From the NCBI RefSeq assembly GCF_040095835.1, contig NZ_JBBMFT010000001.1, positions 682,001 through 746,000 on the forward strand: DNA of 64,000 bases, in the 5' to 3' direction. Position numbers and translations under genes: made by a program. Position 1 is the stretch's first letter, and every line of letters starts with the position of its first letter. The stretch comes from Flavonifractor hominis (GTDB taxonomy: Bacteria > Bacillota > Clostridia > Oscillospirales > Oscillospiraceae). The notes under the pieces were generated by a model. That model was given only the letters and a program-made list of their open reading frames with translations, did no database searches and was not told the DNA's origin. Positions 8,553-17,900 of this stretch are shown here, in pieces.

Positions 8553-10338
8553 GCGGTCGTCCTCCATAGCCTTTTTTCTCTCTGAATTTCTCCTGCGCCG
8601 CCAGCAGTGGGTCCTGTGCACCATTCCCGCCCCGCTTGATGGCCTCGGTCTCAATGATCTCTATGTAATCCCGGAGCGCCTGGCCGCTGTTGGCCAATGC
8701 CTCCGGTTGGTCCAAAATACCTGCCAGATGACTCATCTCTTCCGGCGTCAGCTCGCCAGCCAGAGCAGCCAATTGGGTTGAACGCCCCGCCCGGTGCCGC
8801 TGGCATAGCAGCGTATAGGCTTTCGCCAGCACCGGGGAGGAAAACTGCTCCGGCCCCAAACCTGCCACCTGGCTGAACAACTCCGGCTCCAACAGCAACA
8901 GCCGCAACACCCCCTCCTCCGCCCGTGCGGAACGCAGGTTGGTGTAGCGCAGCTCCCGCTCCCTGGGCTGCAGCTGGATGGCGGGGGTCAGCTCCTTACG
9001 GGTCTGCTGCTTTCTGGCCTGCCATGTCCGGTTTTTCCGGAAACGCTCCACCTCACGGGCCATGGCGTCTCCCGAAATTCCTGCGGCCGCAGCCGCCTTG
9101 TTTCCATAAATCTCACGCTCGATGGGACTTTGCAAGGCAGCCACTACCTCCACCGCGTCCCGCAAAAAAGCAAGCCGTCCCTCTTCATCCGCCAGATTGT
9201 GCTTTTGCAGCAGCGTCTCCAGCCGGTAGTCATTCTGCCCTGCGCTGCCATTGAGACACTTCTCAAAGGCGGCCGGGCCAAAGCGTTTTACAAAATCGTC
9301 CGGGTCCTGCTTGATGGGCTTGCCCTCGGCGTCGTAGGCGTTGGGCAGCTGAAGCACCCGCACGTTCAGATTGGCGTTTTTCAAAATGTGGAGCACCCGG
9401 TCGGTGGATTGCTTACCGGCGGCGTCGTTGTCGTAGCAGAGCACCAGTTCCTTGGTATAGCGGGCCAGGATGCGGGCGTGCTCCTCCGTGAGGGCGGTGC
9501 CCATGGTGGCCACCACGTTGTCAAACCCCGCCTGGTGCAGAGTGATAACGTCGATGTTGCCCTCCACCAGCACCAGATTGGGGCGCTTGGTGGCCTTGGC
9601 AAAGTTAAGTGCATACACCAGCCGCCCCTTGTGGAACACCACCGTCTCCGGGGTGTTGAGGTACTTGGCCCCCTCCTCCCCCGGCAGAATGCGGCTGGTA
9701 AAGCCCACCACATCCCCCCGCACATCGATGACGGGAAGCATAAGGCGGGAGCGGAACTTGTCGTAGATGCCGCCGTTCTTTCCCGCCACGGCCAGTCCGG
9801 CGTCAATGAGCTCCATCTTGCTGAAGCCCTCGGCCGTCAATGCCCGGGTCAGGGTGTCCCACTGGTCGGGGGCGGCTCCCAGGCCGAAGCGGGTGGCGGT
9901 GCGGGGCGCGATGCGCCGCTGGGCAATGTACTCCTGCACCCGCCTGCCCCCGGGACTTTTGAGATAGTCGTGATAGAACCGGGCGGCCCGCCGGTTGGCC
10001 TCCAGCGCCCGGGCCCGTTTTTTCCGCCCGGCGTCGTCCACACCGGCGTCCGGCACCTCAAGCCCGGCCCGCTGGGCCAGTACACGCACCGCGTCGGGAA
10101 AGGGCAGGTGTTCCATCTCCATCACAAAGGAGATCACCCCGCCCCCCTTTCCGCAGCCGAAGCAGTGATAGATCTGCTTATCCGGAGAGACGGAAAAGGA
10201 CGGCGTCTTTTCATTGTGGAAGGGACACAGGCCCCAAAGGTTGTTCCCCTTCCGGGTCAGGTGGACGTAGGAGGACACCACATCCGCAATATCGCTGCGG
10301 GCCACCAGCTCGTCAATAAATTGTTCCGGGATCGGCAA
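8545..10338 (-). CDS. dnaG: DNA primase, 597 aa
   Basis: Makes RNA primers for chromosome replication. The N-terminal zinc-binding domain shows CPFHNEKTPSF and YHCFGCGKGG (residues of about 38-66). The RNA polymerase core and TOPRIM fold follow, with VLVEGNIDVITLHQAGFDN and the acidic LCYDNDAAGKQ metal site. The C-terminal part is a helicase-binding region rich in charged helices. The start is a TTG at 10338 (TTG CCG ATC CCG), because AAGGAGGA is 6 nt upstream and no ATG has one. It sits upstream of rpoD in the same transcript, with an 8-base overlap. Confidence 0.96.
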   Translation of the reverse strand: MPIPEQFIDELVARSDIADVVSSYVHLTRKGNNLWGLCPFHNEKTPSFSVSPDKQIYHCFGCGKGGGVISFVMEMEHLPFPDAVRVLAQRAGLEVPDAGVDDAGRKKRARALEANRRAARFYHDYLKSPGGRRVQEYIAQRRIAPRTATRFGLGAAPDQWDTLTRALTAEGFSKMELIDAGLAVAGKNGGIYDKFRSRLMLPVIDVRGDVVGFTSRILPGEEGAKYLNTPETVVFHKGRLVYALNFAKATKRPNLVLVEGNIDVITLHQAGFDNVVATMGTALTEEHARILARYTKELVLCYDNDAAGKQSTDRVLHILKNANLNVRVLQLPNAYDAEGKPIKQDPDDFVKRFGPAAFEKCLNGSAGQNDYRLETLLQKHNLADEEGRLAFLRDAVEVVAALQSPIEREIYGNKAAAAAGISGDAMAREVERFRKNRTWQARKQQTRKELTPAIQLQPRERELRYTNLRSARAEEGVLRLLLLEPELFSQVAGLGPEQFSSPVLAKAYTLLCQRHRAGRSTQLAALAGELTPEEMSHLAGILDQPEALANSGQALRDYIEIIETEAIKRGGNGAQDPLLAAQEKFREKKGYGGRPHE

Positions 10339-10394
10339 GCCGCGTCCTCCTTCCGACTAGTTTTGCCGCAGTCAACTCTCCTCATACCCCTTTG

Positions 10395-11405
10395 TCATTT
10401 CACACTCCAGGATTTTGGGATAAAAAGCTCCTGGAAGCGCTCCACGGCGTAGATATCGGTCATGCCTGCGATATAATCGCACACGGCCCGCTCTACCCCC
10501 TCCTCTATCCGGATGGCCTGATATTCCGGCGGGAGCTTGTCCGGATCCTTCACATAGGCCTCAAAGAGGCGGCGGAGCATATCCTGGGCCTTACCCTCTT
10601 CTCCCTTTGCCACCGGGTTGCGGTAAACATATTCAAACATAAAGGACCGCAGTTCATTCATGGCATCCCGGCAGGCGGGCGACTGGGCAATGACCGGCTT
10701 TCCCACGCTGGCGGCAATGATATCCACCGTCAGCGTGTTGATTCGCTCCGAGTGGGTAAAACCAAGGGTCTGGGAGATAGAAATGGGGATATCCATGGGA
10801 TAAATGATTTTTCCACGAATCGCGTCGTCGATATCGTGATTGATGTAGGCGATCTTGTCGGCCAGGCGCAGCAGCTGGCCTTCCAGCGTCTCGGCCTGGT
10901 CCGGCCCGGTGTGGCAGAGGATGCCCCTCCGGACCTCATAGCACAGGTTGAGCCCCTCGCCCTCCTTCTCCAGCCGGTCCACTACCCGCAGCGACTGCTG
11001 GTTGTGGGCAAAGCCGCCGGGCATGATCTCGTCCAGCACCCGCTCTCCGGCATGGCCGAAGGGGGTGTGCCCCAGATCGTGGCCGTAGGCCGCCGCTTCG
11101 GCCAGGTCCTCGTTGAGCCGCAGGCCCCGGGCAATGGTCCGCGCGATGCGGCTGACCTCGATGGTATGGGTCATGCGGGTGCGGTAATGGTCCCCTTCCG
11201 GCTCCAGAAAGACCTGGGTCTTGTGCTTGAGCCGCCGGAAGGCCTTGGAGTGGACGATGCGGTCGATGTCCCGCTGAAAACAGGTCCGCACCGGACAGGG
11301 CTCCAGCGGGACTGCCCTGCCTTTGGACTGGGAGGACTGGCAGGCAAAGGGAGACAGCATCTCCCGTTCCAGCGCTTCGGTCTGCTCTCTGGGTGTCAAG
11401 GGCAA
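10395..11405 (-). CDS. dgt: dGTP triphosphohydrolase-family HD protein, 336 aa
   Basis: HD-domain phosphohydrolase that converts dGTP (or other dNTPs) to the nucleoside and triphosphate, helping to balance dNTP pools. HD motifs are YRTRMTHTIEVSRIARTIARG and AAYGHDLGHTPFGHAGE; the His and His-Asp metal ligands are kept. The C-terminal helical part (YVYRNPVAKGEEGKAQDMLRRLFE) matches the dGTPase-like group of Firmicutes. The start is probably the TTG at 11405, preceded by AGAGGTAGG; a second in-frame TTG lies two codons later. It lies 56 bases upstream of dnaG on the same strand and may share its transcript, which would link dNTP control to replication. Confidence 0.92.
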   Translation of the reverse strand: MPLTPREQTEALEREMLSPFACQSSQSKGRAVPLEPCPVRTCFQRDIDRIVHSKAFRRLKHKTQVFLEPEGDHYRTRMTHTIEVSRIARTIARGLRLNEDLAEAAAYGHDLGHTPFGHAGERVLDEIMPGGFAHNQQSLRVVDRLEKEGEGLNLCYEVRRGILCHTGPDQAETLEGQLLRLADKIAYINHDIDDAIRGKIIYPMDIPISISQTLGFTHSERINTLTVDIIAASVGKPVIAQSPACRDAMNELRSFMFEYVYRNPVAKGEEGKAQDMLRRLFEAYVKDPDKLPPEYQAIRIEEGVERAVCDYIAGMTDIYAVERFQELFIPKSWSVK

Positions 11406-11486
11406 CCACCTACCTCTCTGGAACTATATACGCCATTGCTAGGCAAAACCCTTCTTTTTTCGCGAAAGATTCACGATTTGTTCATA

Positions 11487-12116
11487 TTATCCAAGAGGAA
11501 CGGCCTGAAAAGACTCCCCCAAAAGCAAAGGCTCCAGCGCGCCGGCGGTAAGTTCGGTGAGCCGGGCGGAAAATCCATCCACCGCCTCCTCAGGCAACAG
11601 GGCATGGACGGTCACGTCGGCGGCGTACTCCACCTCGCCCAGCACGCCTCCCTTGGCCTCCACTTCCAGCTTGATGCGCTCAAAAAAGGAATAGGGGCAG
11701 GGTACCGCTACCTCTACCCACCGACGCACTACCGAAATTCCCGCTGCGTCCAGGGCGTCCTTGGCGCTTTGGGTATAGGCCCGCACCAGCCCGCCGGCCC
11801 CCAGCAGGATCCCGCCGAAGTACCGGGTCACCACGCAGCAGACGTTGGTGACCTGCTCCCGCTGAAACACGTTGAGCATGGGCTGTCCCGCGGTGCCCTG
11901 GGGCTCCCCGTCATCGGAGTAGCGCTCCACGCCGCCGTCCTTGATGCGGTAGCACCAGCAGTTGTGCCGGGCGTCGTAGTATTTCTTTTTCATGGCCTCG
12001 ATATGAGCGCGGGCCTCCTCCTCGCTCTCCACCGGCCAGACGTGGCCGATGAAGCGGGAGCGCTTCTCCACAAACTCCGTCTCGGAGGCCGCCGTGGGGA
12101 TGAGATATTCCGTCAC
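11487..12116 (-). CDS. yigZ: YigZ/IMPACT family protein, 209 aa
   Basis: Member of the UPF0029/IMPACT family, whose bacterial role is not settled (ribosome- or translation-linked in some reports). The IMPACT core is visible as FVEKRSRFIGHVWPV, KKKYYDARHNCWCYRI and ERYSDDGEPQGTAGQPML, followed by VTRYFGGILLGAGGLVRAY. A C-terminal ferredoxin-like domain fills the rest. The start is a GTG at 12116 that overlaps the stop of the upstream acetyltransferase in GTGA, with a GGGAGTGG site before it, so the two genes are translationally coupled. The length is typical of the family. Confidence 0.92.
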   Translation of the reverse strand: MTEYLIPTAASETEFVEKRSRFIGHVWPVESEEEARAHIEAMKKKYYDARHNCWCYRIKDGGVERYSDDGEPQGTAGQPMLNVFQREQVTNVCCVVTRYFGGILLGAGGLVRAYTQSAKDALDAAGISVVRRWVEVAVPCPYSFFERIKLEVEAKGGVLGEVEYAADVTVHALLPEEAVDGFSARLTELTAGALEPLLLGESFQAVPLG

Positions 12117-12646
12117 TGTGCTTCCCACTCCCTTCTCGTGATGGCAAAGTAATGGGCCAGCCGGGTCTCGTTCAACTGGGCCACCGGCTCTGTCCGGGAG
12201 AGGCGGTAGGTCATCCCACACTTGAGCATCACCCGCTTGGACTTGCGGTTGCCATCGTAATAGGCGGCCCACAGAGCCTGGTAATCCAGCTGCGTAAAAG
12301 CGTGGCGGATAATGGCCCGCACCGCCTCGGGGATCAGCCCCTGGCCCCAGCAGTCCCGGGCCAGGGAATAACCGATCTCCTCGCTGGGAGTGCCCAGCTC
12401 GGTGCGGTGCCGGTCCACAAAGCCCGCCGAGCCGATGAGCCGTCCATCGGCCCGGCGCACCACCGCCAGGGTATCGGAGGGGAGAAAAATGGTCCGGATG
12501 ACCTCCCGGCTCTCTTCCACACTCTCGTGGGGCTTCCATCCCGCCGGGGGACCCACCTCCGGATGGCTGGCGTAGGCATAGAGCGCCTGCGCGTCGTCCT
12601 CCGTGAAGGGGCGCAGGATCAGGCGCTCGGTCTCCAGTGTCTGCAT
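12113..12646 (-). CDS. GNAT N-acetyltransferase (RimJ/RimL type), 177 aa
   Basis: Acetyl-CoA dependent N-acetyltransferase of the Acetyltransf_3 group. Starts MQTLETERLILRPFTEDDA, the usual first strand of this group, and continues with GYSLARDCWGQGLIPEAVRAII, the acetyl-CoA binding loop, and AYYDGNRKSKRVMLKCGM near the C-terminus. The relatives of this group acetylate ribosomal protein N-termini or small molecules; the substrate here is unknown. The ATG at 12646 follows AAGGGAGGG. It overlaps yigZ by 4 bases and follows hflX by 35 bases, so all three probably share one transcript. Confidence 0.9.
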   Translation of the reverse strand: MQTLETERLILRPFTEDDAQALYAYASHPEVGPPAGWKPHESVEESREVIRTIFLPSDTLAVVRRADGRLIGSAGFVDRHRTELGTPSEEIGYSLARDCWGQGLIPEAVRAIIRHAFTQLDYQALWAAYYDGNRKSKRVMLKCGMTYRLSRTEPVAQLNETRLAHYFAITRREWEAQ

Positions 12647-12681
12647 GGCGTTGCCCTCCCTTATCGATCTATTATGGCAAT

Positions 12682-13974
12682 TCAGTCTTCCCAGAACTCC
12701 TTGGGCGGCGTCCAGCCGGACACCACATACTCCTTCAGCCGGCCCAGCTGCACGGGGGTGCACACAGCCTCCACCTCGATACATGCGCCATAGTCCACCC
12801 GCTCCACCTTGGCCTGGCGGTGGAGCAGATCCACCAGCCCGCCCTGGTCGTAGGGGATGTGCAGCACCACCCGGCAGGCCCCGGTATCCAGCCGCTCCCC
12901 GATCTTCCGGAGCAGCTCGTCCAGTCCCTGGCCGGTCTTGGCCGAAATGGAGACAATATCCGCCCCGTGGGGGATGATGTCCCCGGTGTATTTGTCCGAT
13001 TTGTTGAACACCTCGATGCGTGGGGTCTGCTCCGCCCCCAGCTCCACGATGAGCTGGTCCACCACCTGGGCCTGCTCCCGCCACAGGGGATTGGACGCAT
13101 CGATGACGTGCAGCAGCAGATCGGCATAGCTCAGCTCTTCCAGCGTAGCCTTAAAGGCCTCCACCAGGTGATGGGGCAGCTTGCGGATGAAACCTACCGT
13201 GTCGCTGAGCAGCACCGTACAGGTGTCCGAGATCTCCAGGGTACGGGTGGTGGTATCCAGGGTGTCGAACAGCCGGTTGTTGGCCGGGATATCGGCCCCC
13301 GTCAGCTTGTTGAGCAGAGTGGACTTGCCCGCATTGGTATAGCCCACAATGGCCACCACCGGCACCTCGTTCTTCTCCCGGCGCTGGCGCTGAGTGGCGC
13401 GCACCCGGCGCACCTGCTCCAGCTCCTCCCGGAGCTTCTGGATCTTGCGGCGGATGTGCCGCCGGTCAGTCTCCAGCTGGGTCTCACCGGGGCCGCGGGT
13501 GCCAATGGCGCCCTCCTGCCGCTCCAGGTGGGTCCACATGCCCAGCAGCCGGGGCAGCAGATACTGGTACTGGGCCAGCTCCACCTGCAGCCGTCCCTCC
13601 CGTGTGCGGGCCCGCTGGGCGAAGATGTCCAGGATCAGGGCCGCCCGGTCCAGCACCTGCACACCCAGATCCTCCGAGAGTACCCGTTGCTGAGAGGGAG
13701 AGAGGGGGTTGTCCACGATGACCATATCCGCCCCCATGGCGTCCACCAGCTGCTTTACCTCGGCCACTTTGCCCTCGCCGATGAAGGTGCGGGGATCGGG
13801 GGCGTCCTTGTTCTGGAACACCACGCCCACGCACTCCCCGCCGGCAGTCTCCAACAGGTCCGCCAGTTCCTCCATGGATGCCTCATCGGCGTTTTCCTCG
13901 TCGGACAGGCAGCGGGCATTCAGCCCCACCAGCACCGCCCGGTTGATGATCGTTGCCTTTTTCTCTTCTGTCAT
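12682..13974 (-). CDS. hflX: Ribosome-associated GTPase HflX, 430 aa
   Basis: GTPase that binds the 50S subunit or the 70S ribosome and can split stalled ribosomes. The N-terminal HflX domain includes DNPLSPSQQRVLSEDLGVQVLDR. The linker carries RGPGETQLETDRR. The G domain has G1 GYTNAGKSTLLNKL, G3 LSDTVGFIRKLPHHLVEAF and G4 FNKSDKY. The C-terminal part is the usual HflX tail. The ATG at 13974 follows GGAGGAATGC. The downstream GNAT and yigZ genes suggest a translation-related cluster. Confidence 0.96.
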   Translation of the reverse strand: MTEEKKATIINRAVLVGLNARCLSDEENADEASMEELADLLETAGGECVGVVFQNKDAPDPRTFIGEGKVAEVKQLVDAMGADMVIVDNPLSPSQQRVLSEDLGVQVLDRAALILDIFAQRARTREGRLQVELAQYQYLLPRLLGMWTHLERQEGAIGTRGPGETQLETDRRHIRRKIQKLREELEQVRRVRATQRQRREKNEVPVVAIVGYTNAGKSTLLNKLTGADIPANNRLFDTLDTTTRTLEISDTCTVLLSDTVGFIRKLPHHLVEAFKATLEELSYADLLLHVIDASNPLWREQAQVVDQLIVELGAEQTPRIEVFNKSDKYTGDIIPHGADIVSISAKTGQGLDELLRKIGERLDTGACRVVLHIPYDQGGLVDLLHRQAKVERVDYGACIEVEAVCTPVQLGRLKEYVVSGWTPPKEFWED

Positions 13975-14004
13975 GCATTCCTCCGCGCCGGGCCTCCCCC
14001 GGCG

Positions 14005-14508
14005 TCATACCTTTTTTAGCACTTGCTCGATCTCACCGATGAAAATACGGTGGTAATCCCGCTCCGGATACCATTTCGCATCCAGCTCCGGGTCCAGAAA
14101 ATGGGTGGGGTCCATGTCCTGCCAGTAGGCCTTGCGGCACACCAGCACCAGCTCGGCTTCCGCAAAATAAGGAGCGCCGTTTTCCGTCTCCACCGTAAAG
14201 CTGCATTCCTTTATCTTGTCGATCTCCCGGCCGCTCTTGGTGCCGCACAGGGTCAGAGCCTTCCGGTACTCCTCCCCGAAGAAGGACAAAGTGAACCGCT
14301 CCTCCCGCTCCACAAATTCCAGTGTATAGCGTTGGGGGCGGATATAGACAGTGGCCACCGGCTTGCCCCACAGCACGCCCAGTCCGCCCCAGCTGGCAGT
14401 CATGGTGTTGCAGCAGTCTTTGGTCCCGGCGGTGATGAGCATCCACTGCGTACCGATCCGGGAAAATACATTGCCCTCCAGCGTCTTTGGTTCGATTTTC
14501 TCAAACAT
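14005..14508 (-). CDS. Flavin reductase-like FMN-binding protein, 167 aa
   Basis: Small cytoplasmic flavin-binding protein of the flavin reductase-like fold. It shows QWMLITAGTKDCCNTMTASWGGLGVLWGKP, the start of the FMN barrel, and YIRPQRYTLEFVEREERFTLSFF. A Cys pair and the GGLG loop are kept as in other clostridial members. The start ATG at 14508 has AAAGGAGGG upstream; the in-frame codons before it do not. It is downstream of the rpmE terminator and 30 bases upstream of hflX. The electron donor and acceptor cannot be read from the sequence. Confidence 0.87.
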   Translation of the reverse strand: MFEKIEPKTLEGNVFSRIGTQWMLITAGTKDCCNTMTASWGGLGVLWGKPVATVYIRPQRYTLEFVEREERFTLSFFGEEYRKALTLCGTKSGREIDKIKECSFTVETENGAPYFAEAELVLVCRKAYWQDMDPTHFLDPELDAKWYPERDYHRIFIGEIEQVLKKV

Positions 14509-14560
14509 GGTCACGCCCTCCTTTTCTCTGCCCACACAGTATATGCAGCCGTTATGAAAA

Positions 14561-14590
14561 AGAGCCCGTACCGAAACCGGTACAGGCTCT
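14561..14590 (-). terminator. rpmE terminator
   Basis: Stem 14561-14573 with 14578-14590 (one mismatch) around a short loop. On the minus strand it is followed by TTTTCAT, directly after the rpmE stop. Confidence 0.82.
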
Positions 14591-14601
14591 CAAAAACCAA
14601 C

Positions 14602-14805
14602 TTACTTGTCCAGGCCGAACTTCTTGTTGAAGCGGCTGACACGTCCGCCAGTATCCACCATCTTCTGCTTACCAGTGAAGAAGGGGTGACACTTGGAACA
14701 AACTTCCACGCGGATGTCCTTCTTGGTAGAACCGGTCTCGATCACATTACCGCAGGCACACTTAATGGTAGTCTGCTCGTAGTTGGGATGGATGCCTTCC
14801 TTCAT
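14602..14805 (-). CDS. rpmE: 50S ribosomal protein L31, zinc-binding type, 67 aa
   Basis: Large-subunit ribosomal protein. The sequence begins MKEGIHPNYEQTTIKCACGN and ends with TGGRVSRFNKKFGLDK, the standard L31 ends. It keeps the zinc-ribbon cysteines (CAC near residue 16 and CSKC near 36), so it is the C+ form. The ATG at 14805 follows AGAGGTG. It has its own terminator, so it is likely a single-gene transcript. Confidence 0.97.
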   Translation of the reverse strand: MKEGIHPNYEQTTIKCACGNVIETGSTKKDIRVEVCSKCHPFFTGKQKMVDTGGRVSRFNKKFGLDK

Positions 14806-14929
14806 GTTGTGTTCACCTCTTTCTCGTTCCGGATGAAGCGGCGCAGCAAACCTCCACGCCTTATAAACGCTAGAATATGATAGCACAAAAGAATACAGAT
14901 TGCAACAGTTTTTTAAAAAGTTTTCTTTT

Positions 14930-17900
14930 TCAGAGTTCCACCGCCTGGTCCAGGGCAAAGAACCACAATACCCGGCGGACCACCGGTTTCCCGGTGATCT
15001 CCTCCAGCGCCCGGCTGTAGGCCTCCAGCTGGGGGCGGTATTCCTCCGCCCGGGTCCGGACGCTCTGGCGGGTCACCCGGTCGGTTTTGAAGTCCACCAC
15101 TGTGATCCCCTCCAGGGTCTCGAAATAGCAGTCCACCACGCCTTGCAGCAGCACCTGTTCCTGTGTGCCGGCCCCGGGGTAGTAATCCCGTGCAGGCACC
15201 AGGATGGAAAATTTGAACTCCCGGCGCAGAGAGGTGGAGGCCATCAGCTCCTGCCCGATGGGCGAGGCAAAAAAGGCCGCGATGCGCTCAGGCTCCACCG
15301 CCTCTCCCTGCTGGGGCGTCAGGAACGCCTGCTCCACCAGCCGTGCAATCTCCCCGGACACCTGTTCCCGGGTGGCGGCGCGCTCAAAGTCCAGATACTG
15401 CATCACCAGGTGGAGGGCCGTGCCCTTCTGGGCCGGAGTGAGGCCAAACTCCTCCGCGGCGAACCGGGGCCGGCCAAAGCGCAGAGGCCTGGACGCCGTC
15501 GTATCCTCGGCCACCTCCTCATCCAGCGCCCGGCCCTTGAGCTGGGTGGCAGTGAGCTTGGAGGGCAGTTCCACCTCATTGGCATAGGGGTAGCGCCAGC
15601 GCAGGCGCTCCAGCACCTCGTCCGGATTGAGGCTTGCCGCCTCTTCCGCCTGTCTCCGCTCCTCCGCCGCCTGCCGGGGCGGCTGCCGGAACTGCGCGCC
15701 GGGCACAAAGCGGATGTCCCACGCCGGGCCAAAGTCCGCCGTAGGGATGGGGACCGGTACGCCGGCGGCCCGGCGCAGCGCTTCGCCGTCCGGCCGGGCC
15801 AGGGCGGGCAGCAGCACCCACTGTCCCACGCTCTGGCAGGCCAGCAGCACCTGGGGGTCCACCGGACAGCTTCCGTCGGGGGCCAGCTTCTCCAGATCCC
15901 CCGCCCCGCCGGTGAGTGCCACGGAGAGGATCAGCTTCTCCTTGGCCCGGGTCATGGCCACATATAAAAGCCGCAGTTCCTCGGCCATCATCTCCAGCTC
16001 CAGCTGCCGGGCCACCGCCCGGCGGGCCAGGGTGGGATACTCCACCCCACGCTCCAGATCCAGCCGCTTGGGCCCCACCCCCAGCTTAGGGTGGAAGAGG
16101 ATGGGCCGGGTCATGTCCTCCCGGTTGAGCCGGCGTGCCAGTCCGCACAGAAAGACCACCGGGAACTCCAGGCCCTTGGACTTGTGGATGCTCATGATGC
16201 GCACCCCGTTCCCCTCCCGGCCGGGGGCGGGCAGCAGCAGCTTACCGCCGTTCTCCCGCAGGCGGGCCAGGTAGGAGAGAAAGCCGAAAAGTCCCTTGTG
16301 CCCCGCCTCCTCGAACCGGCGGGCCAGCTCCGCCAGGGTGAGCAGGTTGCCCTGACGGCTCTCTCCCTCGCCCATGGCGCCGAATACCCCCAACAGGTTG
16401 GTGCGGTCGTAGATGTGCCAGATCAGCGCATGGCAGCTCTTGTCCCCCGCCATATCCCGCAGCTGCGCCAGCTCGGCCAGAAATGCGCGGCTGTCCTCCC
16501 CCGGGTCGGCGGCCAGGGCGGCATAGAAATCCGTATCCGGGCTGCCTGCCCGGATCTGGGCCAGCCGGTCGGCGGTAAAGCCGTACACCGGCGAGCGCAG
16601 CACCGACAGCAGCGGCACATCCTGCCGGGGGTTGTCCACGATCTGCAGCAGGGACAGGGCCACACACACCTCCGTGGCGTCAAAGAAATCCCCGCCCCCC
16701 TCCGCCTCCCAGGGCAGATCCAGCTCTCCCAGGGCGCGGGCGTAGTGGTGGAGCACCGTGTTGGGGGAGCGTAGGAGGATCACGATATCAGCCGGCCGCA
16801 CCGGCCGTTCTCCCCCCTCCCCGTCGGAAAGGGGAAAGCCCTCGTCCACCAGCGCCCGGATACGCCCGGCCACAAAGCGGGCCTCCAGCAGGTCGCGGGC
16901 GGTCTTCTCCCCCTCGTCTTCCTCCACGCTGGCATCCAGCGCATCCAGCTCTACGGCGTAGCGCGGGTCGGGCTGGAAGGGCGCACCGGGGTAAAGGGCC
17001 TCGTCCGCCGTATAATCCATCTCACCGAAGGTGGTGGACATGATGTTGCGGAAAAGGAAGTTGGCCCCCTCCAGCACCTCCGGCCTGGAACGGAAGTTCT
17101 TGGAGAGGATGATGCGCCGCTCCTCCCCCTTTGCGGCCTCGGTATAGGGCTGAAACGAGCGGTATTTGCCCAGAAAGATGGTGGGGTCGGCCAGACGGAA
17201 GCGGTAGATGGACTGCTTCACATCCCCCACCATGAAGAGATTGGTCCCGTCCCGGGACAGGGCGGAGAAAATGGCGTTCTGCACCTCGTTGGTGTCCTGG
17301 TACTCGTCCACCATGATCTCCTCATACCGGGCCGACCACTGCCGGGCCAGCTTGGTGGGGCGGCCGTCCTCCCCCACCAACAGGCGCACCGCCATATGTT
17401 CCAGATCGGAAAAGTCCAGCAGGCTGCGCCGCTTTTTCTCCGCGGCATAGGCCGCCTCAAAGTCCTTCACCAGGGCAAACAGCCCCCGCACCGCCGGGCG
17501 GACGGCCCGTAGATCATCCAGCAGGTCCGCCCCCGTGTCTTCAAACCACTCCTCCAGCTTCTCCAGACGCTTTTTGCAGGCGCTGCGGATGGCCTTCACC
17601 CGCTCGGCCGCCTCGGGACAGTCCACGATCTTCTTGCGCCCCGCCGCCGGGAAGGGAATGGGCAGGGCGGAGCGGGCCGCGTCCCACCCCGTCCGGGTCC
17701 CTGCGGCAAAGGTACGCAGGGCGGCCAGGGTGTCCCGGAGGCTGGATACGTAATTTGCCTCCAGGTTGCTGTCGCAGGCACACAGCTCCAGGGCCTGCTC
17801 CATCCGGGCGATCCAGTAGCCGGCCTGGGCCTCCGCGTCGGAGAGCAGCAGGCGTCCCCAGGGCGTATCCCCCGCATCATCCACTCCCTCCAGGGCAAAG